Shown here in pieces: positions 50,560 through 57,423 of a stretch of DNA of 64,000 nt. The notes beneath the pieces are model-generated. The model had not been told where the DNA came from and did no database searches. It saw only the letters and a list, made by a program, of their open reading frames with translations. Source of the DNA: Taibaiella lutea (GTDB lineage: Bacteria > Bacteroidota > Bacteroidia > Chitinophagales > Chitinophagaceae); the NCBI RefSeq assembly GCF_008629695.1, contig NZ_VWSH01000004.1:248001-312000 (forward strand), read 5' to 3'. The position numbers and the translations under genes are program-made. Numbering within the stretch: the stretch's first letter is position 1; each line of letters begins with the position of its first letter.

Positions 50560-51960
50560 ATGGATAAACCAAAACACACAATGTCAAAGCACAAATTTTT
50601 CTCCAAATCAGGAGATAAGGTTACTCCGGAAAACCTTGGCGAAGCCATTCAACAGGCCATTGAGATAGAAATCGCCACTATCCCTATCTATCTCTACACT
50701 TATTACTCCATTAACCGATCGCCTGACCAGGATGCTATCAGTGGATCGCTGGCACAGAAATTGGTTGCGAAAGGCAAAACGGCCAAAGAGGCAAGTGAGA
50801 TAGCGTTAGATCTTTCAGCCGAGATTATGGTCTTTTCCAATAAGACAGGCGCACTGATTATGAGTGTAGCTATTGAGGAAATGCTGCACATGGCGTTATC
50901 ATCCAACCTGAAACAAGCGCTTGCCGGAAGACCTGAGCTGGTAGGTAAATCTCCGAGCGTATGGCCCGCGTGCCTGCCGGGGCATATTCCTGCTTTTGAT
51001 ATCGACAGGGCGAAATTGTCGCAGGATCAGCTGATGACTTTTTTAAAAATTGAAAGTCCTGATCCACTGCCGGATCCTAAAATGCTGAAGGCTATTGAAT
51101 ACCGAACTATCGGCGAGTTTTATGATATGATAAAGACTTGCATTGATCAGAACGATTTGCCTTTCAGAACTTTTCTGCCGCAACTGATAGAAGGTAACGG
51201 CTACTATAATGCAAATAATATTGATACGGTTTATTATGATAAAGAGCATAAGCCGCATTTTACTAATGACGATGGTCCTGACAGCGGCGACCTTGTATAT
51301 ATAAGAGATAAAGCATCGGCCAATAAAGCAATAGATTTTATTGTAGAACAAGGCGAAGGAAGCAAAGCGCCGGGTTTAAACCCTGATGGTTCGGTTAATT
51401 GCGGTGCTATAGTTCCGGGGGATTTTGATGATCCGGATAAAAAGGAATTATCGCATTTTGCAAAGTTTCAGGAAATCTATTGTACTTATAAAAGATTGAA
51501 CGAACGCTTTGTTGCACTTGATATCGGTGTTAATGACATCAATCAGTATTTCGTGGCAAATGTTGCAAAGAATCCGCTTACGAAGGATTATCCGGCCAAC
51601 ATCGCTCCTGTATCCGATTTGCTGAATGCGGTTTATACTTACATATTTGTGATGGTGGAAGATTGTTACGTAAAGTCGGGCAATACGCAATGGGAAACCT
51701 TTATGTTCGGTATCCATAAATCCATGATTTTTATACTGAACTCCATTTGCGGCGATATTATGAACCTTTCTTATACAGGCCCTGACGGTAAGGAATATGT
51801 GGTTGCGCCTACGTTTGAAGATTATCCTTTCGGTCTTTTATCAAGCCCTAAATCACAGTTGATAGACTTATTTAATGCTGCGGTTGCCGTTTATCCGGCC
51901 ATCAGTTACCTGGGTCAGCGTATTCAGGATCTTCCGGATGCGCCGTTGCACAATAATTAA
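50560..51960 (+). CDS. Ferritin-like (PF12902, VioB/iminophenylpyruvate dimer synthase-type) protein
   Basis: 466 residues. The ATG at 50581 is an alternative start. The N-terminal 200 residues fit the PF12902 ferritin-like domain: AIQQAIEIEIATIPIYLYTYYS (around 29-50, Glu37 a probable metal ligand) and IMSVAIEEMLHMALSSNLKQAL (Glu106, Glu107, His110). This domain is known from VioB of violacein biosynthesis and related iron-dependent oxidative couplers. The C-terminal half is unassigned, with NPDGSVNCGAIVPGDFDDPD and VMVEDCYVKSG. It is the first of four co-directional genes with a Cys-rich protein and a DUF692/DUF2063 pair. An oxidative role on the Cys-rich product is inferred. Confidence 0.8.
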   Translation: MDKPKHTMSKHKFFSKSGDKVTPENLGEAIQQAIEIEIATIPIYLYTYYSINRSPDQDAISGSLAQKLVAKGKTAKEASEIALDLSAEIMVFSNKTGALIMSVAIEEMLHMALSSNLKQALAGRPELVGKSPSVWPACLPGHIPAFDIDRAKLSQDQLMTFLKIESPDPLPDPKMLKAIEYRTIGEFYDMIKTCIDQNDLPFRTFLPQLIEGNGYYNANNIDTVYYDKEHKPHFTNDDGPDSGDLVYIRDKASANKAIDFIVEQGEGSKAPGLNPDGSVNCGAIVPGDFDDPDKKELSHFAKFQEIYCTYKRLNERFVALDIGVNDINQYFVANVAKNPLTKDYPANIAPVSDLLNAVYTYIFVMVEDCYVKSGNTQWETFMFGIHKSMIFILNSICGDIMNLSYTGPDGKEYVVAPTFEDYPFGLLSSPKSQLIDLFNAAVAVYPAISYLGQRIQDLPDAPLHNN

Positions 51961-52044
51961 TGTCAATAGTTTATTGTCAATTGTGAAATGAAAGTACAGC
52001 TTTGCGTAGATATTTATTTAAGCCAAATCCATTCACTATTGACA
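51961..52044. repeat. Inverted repeat between the ferritin-like gene and the Cys-rich gene
   Basis: TGTCAATAGT at 51961-51970 is complementary to ACTATTGACA at 52035-52044, with further partial pairing inside (TTGTCAATTGTGAA and CAATTCAC). It could fold in the leader of the Cys-rich gene. Confidence 0.45.
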
Positions 52045-52086
52045 ATTCACGATTCACCAATTTAAACACCATCAAAAAACTATATC

Positions 52087-52689
52087 ATGTCAGCTTTAAA
52101 ATATTCTTCTGAACTATCTATGTGCGGAGGCCCGGCACCCGCTCCGGCTCCTGCACCAACTCCCGGCACTGCCGCTTCAAGTCCGGGTACGCCTTCTGTT
52201 GAACTGCATGTCTGCATGGGACTGAATGCATGCAAGGGGCATGACCGTTTCGGAACCAATAATTGTGCCGGAACAGGTTATTGCGCCACGGCGGAGCAGC
52301 ATAACTGCCAGACATTGAACAATTGCCGCGGGCAAGGCGGCTGTGGTCTTTACGGCGATATAGAAGCGCAGAAAAATCCGGGCAATAATGAATGTGCATG
52401 GCAGGGAAGCTGTGCCGTACCTATTCAGGCGGAACGTTTCAGGACATTAGGGCCCGATAAGGGAACCAGTGTCTGGCTACAGGCGCGTGCGTTATTTGAA
52501 GACAGAATGCGGAAAGCAAAAAGGACTGTCGGCCCTGCTCCGTTCAAATGCGGTCCGCCACAGAACTGGCTTGTGTCGGTTTTGGGTTCTTATGATTCCT
52601 GTGGTAACAGTGGTAATAAAGTTTGCTCTTTCGGGTTTAACAATCCTGCAGATAATGCAAAAAGACTATGTGAAGGCAAGAAGGAATAA
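52087..52689 (+). CDS. Cys-rich protein, putative MNIO-modified (bufferin-like) precursor
   Basis: 200 residues with 14 cysteines at 13, 43, 49, 60, 66, 74, 80, 86, 103, 109, 155, 172, 180 and 195. Those from 43 to 109 form C-x5-C pairs, in phrases such as HVCMGLNACKGHD, NNCAGTGYCA, NNCRGQGGCG and NECAWQGSCA. A Pro/Ala repeat (PAPAPAPAPTPG) separates an N-terminal leader. Directly downstream are a DUF692 oxygenase and a DUF2063 partner, the enzyme pair that modifies cysteines in bufferins and related RiPPs. The CxGxGxC-type motifs recall bufferin-2-like precursors from memory. No hydrophobic signal peptide is present, unlike periplasmic bufferins. ATG at 52087 is the first in frame. Confidence 0.65.
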   Translation: MSALKYSSELSMCGGPAPAPAPAPTPGTAASSPGTPSVELHVCMGLNACKGHDRFGTNNCAGTGYCATAEQHNCQTLNNCRGQGGCGLYGDIEAQKNPGNNECAWQGSCAVPIQAERFRTLGPDKGTSVWLQARALFEDRMRKAKRTVGPAPFKCGPPQNWLVSVLGSYDSCGNSGNKVCSFGFNNPADNAKRLCEGKKE

Positions 52690-52699
52690 ACATTTGTTG

Positions 52700-52768
52700 A
52701 ATGGTTTTATGGTTGAATTGTTTTGTTATACTGTAATAGTTGAACAGCCATTTAACCATAAAACCATT
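52700..52768. promoter_or_regulatory. 15-bp hairpin between the Cys-rich gene and the DUF692 gene
   Basis: AATGGTTTTATGGTT (52700-52714) is perfectly complementary to 52754-52768, with 39 bases between. It starts 10 bases after the Cys-rich stop. It could stabilise the upstream mRNA or partly stop transcription so that precursor exceeds enzyme, but no T-run follows. Confidence 0.4.
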
Positions 52769-52792
52769 TATCTATTAAAAAACAACCCATAA

Positions 52793-53731
52793 ATGCCATC
52801 CGTAAGCAATTATAGACAACAAATAGCAAACATGACAAACCCCGGTTTAGGCCTGGGGTTAAGGAGTAAGCATTTTAATTATATTCTTGAACATAATCCT
52901 CCTGTCAATTGGTTTGAAGCGATCTCCGAAAACTTTATGGATTCGGGAGGCAGGCCACACTATGTTTTAAGGCAGGTGGCAGAAAAGTATCCGGTTGTGC
53001 TGCATGGCGTTTCTCTTTCTATAGGCAGTACCGATGCATTGAACAAAGAATACCTGAGCAAGCTGAAGCAACTGGCAGCGGAGGTAAACCCGTTATGGGT
53101 AAGCGACCATCTGTGCTGGACGGGGGTGAACAGCCTGAATGCACATGACTTGCTTCCTGTGGTATTAAATGAAGTGTCATTGAAACATATTTGTGACAGG
53201 ATAAAGGAGGTGCAGGATTATATGGAAAGGCCTATGGTCTTTGAAAATCCAAGCACTTACCTCACTTTTAAGCAATCAACTATTGCAGAATATGATTTCC
53301 TGCGTTATATGGTTGAAGAAACGGGTTGTGGTTTATTGCTGGATGTAAACAATGTATATGTTTCGGGCTTCAATAACGATTTTGACCCGGTACATTATAT
53401 CCGCCAATTGCCGTATGAAAGTATTGTACAAATGCATCTGGCAGGACACCAGCATTGCGGGACACATATTATTGATACCCACGACAGGCAGGTGGCACAA
53501 GATGTATGGAACCTTTTTGCGTTGGCCTGGGAACTGACGGGCGGGGTGGCAACGCTTCTGGAATGGGACGGCAATATACCCGACTTTGAAACCTGCCATG
53601 AAGAGTTGCTGAAGGCAAAACAGTACATGAACCATAATTTCCAGGCAGCACCTATTACAGTGCAACAAGAATATGAGGAAGAAGCTGTATCCAATCCGGT
53701 AAATTTTTTAGTGAATGAAATCAGGTTGTAA
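52793..53731 (+). CDS. DUF692 multinuclear non-heme iron oxygenase (MNIO; MbnB/TglH/BufB family)
   Basis: 312 residues, TIM-barrel type. Conserved metal-site and active-site segments are GLGLRSKHFNYIL, VVLHGVSLSIGS (His71), VSDHLCW (Asp105, His106), VFENPSTYL (Glu151), LLLDVNNVYVSG (Asp184), QMHLAGHQ (His215, His219) and IDTHDRQV (Asp228, His230). Family members use two or three iron ions and oxygen to convert peptide cysteines to oxazolone/thioamide, thiooxazole or related groups. The Cys-rich gene upstream is the obvious substrate candidate and the DUF2063 gene is 7 bases downstream. The fourteenth codon is a second possible Met start. Confidence 0.93.
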   Translation: MPSVSNYRQQIANMTNPGLGLGLRSKHFNYILEHNPPVNWFEAISENFMDSGGRPHYVLRQVAEKYPVVLHGVSLSIGSTDALNKEYLSKLKQLAAEVNPLWVSDHLCWTGVNSLNAHDLLPVVLNEVSLKHICDRIKEVQDYMERPMVFENPSTYLTFKQSTIAEYDFLRYMVEETGCGLLLDVNNVYVSGFNNDFDPVHYIRQLPYESIVQMHLAGHQHCGTHIIDTHDRQVAQDVWNLFALAWELTGGVATLLEWDGNIPDFETCHEELLKAKQYMNHNFQAAPITVQQEYEEEAVSNPVNFLVNEIRL

Positions 53732-53738
53732 ATAATAG

Positions 53739-54563
53739 ATGGGTACTGAAAATTTTTCCCTGGACGAATTGCAGCAATGGATGCAGGGTATGCTGATATA
53801 CCATGTTCCGGTGGAAAGCAATTTTGGAACGAATGCCGGGGCTCCGGTTGAAGATATTGTAAATGCTTCACAACGTTTGAGTGCCGTAAGCCATCTGGAC
53901 ATTTACAGATATAGCTATATTGCAAGGCTGCGTTCCTGTATGCAAAGCCAGTTCAGCGCCCTGACGTATGCTTTGGGTAATGAGCTTTTTCAGCTATTTG
54001 CCGATCAGTATTTGGATACCTATCCATCGGAAAGCTATTCACTTAATACGCTTGGGCAACATTTTTCATCTTTTCTGGAAGAGACAAGACCTGATAAGGA
54101 AGCAAAAGAGAGCTGGCCTGATTTTATGATTGAATTGGCAGGCTTTGAATACACTTTGTCGGTTATTTTCGATGAATATGCCATTGATACCAACACTGCA
54201 GCCACTATTGATACGCCCGATAACATGCTTGTCTTACATCCGGTATTTCATCTGCTTAGTCACCGGTTCCCTATTTGCAATTATTATCTGGAATTCAGTC
54301 AGGGGAAGGAGCCTGAACTGCCTTTTCCGGAAGAAAGCTATTGCGCTGTAATTCGCCTGAATTATAAGCTGGGCCTGTTCAGTATCCGTGCAGCCCAATA
54401 CTTTTTCCTGAAAAGAATGCAGGAAACCCATTCGTTTGAAAAGGCAAAAACAATGCTTATTAACGAGAAAGGTATTCCGCAAACCGAATTCGACAGAGTA
54501 TGGCCTGAATGGAAAATGAACTTTATCGCTTCGGGATTTTTCATTGAACAGCCGGGTACTTAA
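53739..54563 (+). CDS. DUF2063 (BufC/HvfC N-terminal-type) partner of the MNIO enzyme
   Basis: 274 residues. The N-terminal 110 residues are the helical putative DNA-binding domain DUF2063: LDELQQWMQGMLIYH, then RLSAVSHLDIYRYSYIARLRSCMQSQFSALTYALG and FQLFADQYLDTYPSESYSLNTLG. The C-terminal part is alpha/beta and less conserved. In methanobactin, bufferin and HvfABC pathways this second protein binds the precursor and presents it to the DUF692 enzyme, so despite the name it is a peptide-recruiting subunit. It begins 7 bases after the DUF692 stop, giving a tight operon. A repeat hairpin follows. Confidence 0.88.
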   Translation: MGTENFSLDELQQWMQGMLIYHVPVESNFGTNAGAPVEDIVNASQRLSAVSHLDIYRYSYIARLRSCMQSQFSALTYALGNELFQLFADQYLDTYPSESYSLNTLGQHFSSFLEETRPDKEAKESWPDFMIELAGFEYTLSVIFDEYAIDTNTAATIDTPDNMLVLHPVFHLLSHRFPICNYYLEFSQGKEPELPFPEESYCAVIRLNYKLGLFSIRAAQYFFLKRMQETHSFEKAKTMLINEKGIPQTEFDRVWPEWKMNFIASGFFIEQPGT

Positions 54564-54580
54564 TGACTACTATATAAGTT

Positions 54581-54620
54581 AGCGATGAGTTCAAACCCAT
54601 CGCTATTATGTTTCAACCTT
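54581..54620. repeat. Dispersed hairpin repeat, GCGATGGGT family (copy 4)
   Basis: AGCGATGAGT (54581-54590) pairs with ACCCATCGCT (54595-54604), one mismatch, then ATTATGTTTCAACCTTTC. It lies 17 bases after the DUF2063 stop and between convergent genes. Confidence 0.65.
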
Positions 54621-54631
54621 TCTCATTCAAA

Positions 54632-54874
54632 TTATGTCATTTCAGGCTTAACGGGTTCAAAAGGCACTTCAAAGCTGAGCGACTTCTTTTTGGCATAAGA
54701 ATAAGTAATAGCGGCAATGTAATTTGTATTTACACTAAAAGTGGTGATGTCATGGACCTTTATCTCTTCATGATGCTCATTTTTATAAATGCTTTTGATA
54801 TAGTCGTTTACCTGGGTTTCCAATTCATTCAGATCCGGATTTGAAAAGGTTTTGTACGCTGTTTTGTGTGACAT
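54632..54874 (-). CDS. Hypothetical 80-residue protein
   Basis: 80 residues, soluble, no signal or membrane segment. It has an N-terminal helix rich in charged residues (LNELETQVNDYIKSIYKNEHHEE) and a strand-rich second half (ITTFSVNTNYIAAITYSYA, then SLSFEVPF). I do not recognise it. It lies on the minus strand between the RiPP-like cluster and the porin gene and seems to be a single-gene unit. Confidence 0.55.
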   Translation of the reverse strand: MSHKTAYKTFSNPDLNELETQVNDYIKSIYKNEHHEEIKVHDITTFSVNTNYIAAITYSYAKKKSLSFEVPFEPVKPEMT

Positions 54875-54911
54875 TTTGTAAAATTTAAAAGATTATTGAA
54901 AGATATTGATG

Positions 54912-56297
54912 CTAAAATCTGATTTGTGCTGTTACGCCTGCGAATAGAATGTCTCTTCCTGCAGTAACATCTTTTAAATAGGCCTCGGTTTTGAACCAGG
55001 TAAACTCTGCGCGGAAATAGAGAAAAGGATTGGGCATATATACAAACTCTGAAGATAGCTGCCTGCCTATATTTCTATTGGAACTATTTTTGCCGGAATA
55101 CATCAGTGAAGTGTTAGGTGCATAAATACCATCATTCAGGCTATATCTCCAGAATATGTCATAGTCTATATTCCAGTCGAGCCTTGGCGTCAGTTCAAAA
55201 CTCAGAGAAGGGTGAAAGTCAATCAGGTTAGAAGGACCGATAAGCGCTGCCAGGCCAAAGTAAGCGCCTCTTGGAAACATAGGGTTGAATGTCTGTAAAG
55301 CATTATCACCGTAATTTTTATCACCGCTTATAAGTTCTGTCTTGAGGCCTATTTCCGGCTTATACTTTATAGGTGTGAATTCATAAGCCAAATTTGCAGA
55401 AGTAGTCCAGGCGCTTATCTTGTTATTATTATCGCCGAAGTTGCCAAACTGGTATAATGCCTCTATGTCGTACTTAAACGCATGTTGTTTTCCGAAAATA
55501 CGTGTACCGGCAGAATGCCTTAATTCCCGTCCGCTTCCGTCATCAAAGCTTGCTTTCCTTCGCCACAATCCGAGATAATAGACATCTATGTTTTGTAATA
55601 CCGGAATTTTGTTGAGGGTAAGATAGCTGCCCCAGAATTGTACATCCTTATTCCATCCGTCATCAAAGATGCCTTTCTTAGCAGCAACGTAATGGCTGTA
55701 AAAAAGATCCAGCTTATATTTTGTGTTTATTACACTTACTTTGGCGGCATCAAAAGACTGCCTGTTATTGGGGCCGTCTCTTACGGCGATAAGCCTTTGT
55801 GAACCATAGGAAAGCTCCTGCCGCCCTAAGCGGAATATCAGCTTCGTTTCTGAGTTCACACCTGTCCTATAATCTATAAAAGCCTGATGCAGGTCCAGGG
55901 GATTTTCATCTACCGGACTTGTAGAAACTTTCCCGTTTGCCATGCTGCCCTGAATCTGAAGGAATGCCCTGAAATGCTTGCCTGTATGTATATCCGTATG
56001 AAGTAAATACCTTGACAGCACATATCCGTCTTTGTCTTCCGGTTCATCTCCCCAACCATCGTTTTTTGCATAGAAATACTGTAACCGAAGCTCCCCTCCC
56101 AGACTGACATAGACATTACCATCGGATGACAAGGGGTTATATTTTGCATTCGGATACCAACCGTTGTTGCTGCTGTCTTTCTTTAAGATACTGTAATCCT
56201 CCTCATAACGAAGCGGCTTAAATGACGGGAATTGCTGTGCCATTGCCGTATATAACATCCCGCTTATCAAAGCTGCCAGAATAATAATCCGTTTCAT
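54912..56297 (-). CDS. Alginate-export-family outer-membrane porin (AlgE-like, PF13372)
   Basis: 461 residues. A signal peptide (1-20, LAALISGMLYTAMAQ) precedes an 18-strand-type barrel with the family phrases GGELRLQYFYAKNDGWGDEPEDKDGYVLSRYLLHTDI (about residues 67-103), AFLQIQGSMANGK and IFRLGRQELSYGSQRLIAVRDGPNNRQSFDA. Despite the name, Bacteroidota members are anion or small-organic-acid channels of unknown cargo. It is co-directional with four hydrolase genes upstream, so it may admit their substrate. Its terminal strand ends AQIRF. Confidence 0.88.
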   Translation of the reverse strand: MKRIIILAALISGMLYTAMAQQFPSFKPLRYEEDYSILKKDSSNNGWYPNAKYNPLSSDGNVYVSLGGELRLQYFYAKNDGWGDEPEDKDGYVLSRYLLHTDIHTGKHFRAFLQIQGSMANGKVSTSPVDENPLDLHQAFIDYRTGVNSETKLIFRLGRQELSYGSQRLIAVRDGPNNRQSFDAAKVSVINTKYKLDLFYSHYVAAKKGIFDDGWNKDVQFWGSYLTLNKIPVLQNIDVYYLGLWRRKASFDDGSGRELRHSAGTRIFGKQHAFKYDIEALYQFGNFGDNNNKISAWTTSANLAYEFTPIKYKPEIGLKTELISGDKNYGDNALQTFNPMFPRGAYFGLAALIGPSNLIDFHPSLSFELTPRLDWNIDYDIFWRYSLNDGIYAPNTSLMYSGKNSSNRNIGRQLSSEFVYMPNPFLYFRAEFTWFKTEAYLKDVTAGRDILFAGVTAQIRF

Positions 56298-56358
56298 TAT
56301 AATAACTTTATTGAAAATAAAATAGTGCTGCTTTTTTCGATCATAGCGTGAGATCCTG

Positions 56359-57390
56359 TTAGTCAGGCTTTTTCATGCTGTTCGCCTTTATATCTTTATA
56401 GGCATTTGGCAAATTGAAGTTGTAATGAAGCCAGTGAAAAAGCTCATATCCTTTGTCAAATTCTTTCATAGTAACAGATGTCTGCGTCTGCTCCAATGTC
56501 TGTCCTTTATTTACAGCTTCTTTAACTTGTTCACTTAAAGCATTCACATAATCAATGGTGTATTTAATGCCTGCCTTATCTGTAATCTTTCCATGACCGG
56601 GAATAATGACATCATAATCATCGAGCATATTGTAAATCTTTACAAGGTTCTTTTGCGGTTCCAGGAAATAACCGTCGAATAACCAGGGAATAGCAGGACT
56701 GTCACCGATAAAAGGATTGCCTACCCAGACCACTCTTTTTGCAGGAGTAGATACGAACACAAAAAGATCGGCCGGAGACTGTGCGGTGCCCGTATTGATA
56801 AACTCAACGGTGTTTCCTTTTCCCATATCCAGTTTCAGGCTCTGGTCCTTTGGTATGGCAATATCTGCGGCACGGTATTTCACATCTTCAATACCGCGGT
56901 TCTTGCCAAACAGCATTATCATAAACTGTTTGATATTATCAAAATTCTTTGCAAGGTTATCTTTACAAAATTCATTTTGGATAATAACAGTTTCTTTGGG
57001 CAGCAGATAATTTCCAAAGCAATGATCGCCATGATCACTTGTGTTGACGGCATATATTACCGGTTTTTGAGTGACGCTTCTTACCAGGGCATATAATTGA
57101 TCGTATAATCTTTTGTCCAGCATCGTTTCAATCAGTAGCACGCCCTTATCTCCGATAATAAAGCCTGCAGTGGTAGCTTGCGGTATTCCTTTGCTTGTTT
57201 CCGTTTCTGCTGTTTCGGGCAAGACAGCATATACTTCATTGGTGATTTTATGCAGCTTAAGTGTGATTTTATTTGCATCCCAGATGGGAACATGAGGGGG
57301 CATAGGCATCTGTGCATGTAATGGTTGCAAAGACCAGATCATGAATAAGCTTGCCAGTAAAGAGGTAAGAATTGTTTTATAAATGTTCAT
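56359..57390 (-). CDS. Secreted MBL-fold metallohydrolase (quinoprotein relay SoxH-like)
   Basis: 343 residues. The signal peptide is 1-26 (LLASLFMIWSLQPLHAQ). The metallo-beta-lactamase fold has NTSDHGDHCFGN, a divergent HxHxDH region, VEFINTGTAQSPADLFVFV, and IIPGHGK near the C-terminus as the later His ligand. The replacement of the first His in HxHxDH (SDHGDH) is within the range seen in SoxH-like proteins. It should be periplasmic. The substrate is unknown; together with the amidohydrolase and alpha/beta hydrolases upstream, it is likely part of a breakdown pathway. Confidence 0.82.
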   Translation of the reverse strand: MNIYKTILTSLLASLFMIWSLQPLHAQMPMPPHVPIWDANKITLKLHKITNEVYAVLPETAETETSKGIPQATTAGFIIGDKGVLLIETMLDKRLYDQLYALVRSVTQKPVIYAVNTSDHGDHCFGNYLLPKETVIIQNEFCKDNLAKNFDNIKQFMIMLFGKNRGIEDVKYRAADIAIPKDQSLKLDMGKGNTVEFINTGTAQSPADLFVFVSTPAKRVVWVGNPFIGDSPAIPWLFDGYFLEPQKNLVKIYNMLDDYDVIIPGHGKITDKAGIKYTIDYVNALSEQVKEAVNKGQTLEQTQTSVTMKEFDKGYELFHWLHYNFNLPNAYKDIKANSMKKPD

Positions 57391-57423
57391 AAATTTTGAT
57401 TGAGTGGTTTAAAATGATTGTTG

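Noticed and set aside
50560-51960. Violacein or indolocarbazole biosynthesis from the VioB-like domain
   Set aside because: No tryptophan oxidase (VioA), VioC/D/E or related genes are present; only the ferritin-like domain is shared.
53395-53925. 176-codon minus-strand ORF across the DUF692/DUF2063 junction
   Set aside because: It is antisense to two well-supported genes and spans their boundary.
52793-54563. Methanobactin biosynthesis
   Set aside because: The enzyme pair is of the same superfamily, but the linked precursor is a 200-residue Cys-rich protein, not a short MbnA peptide, and there is no TonB receptor or MATE exporter next to it.
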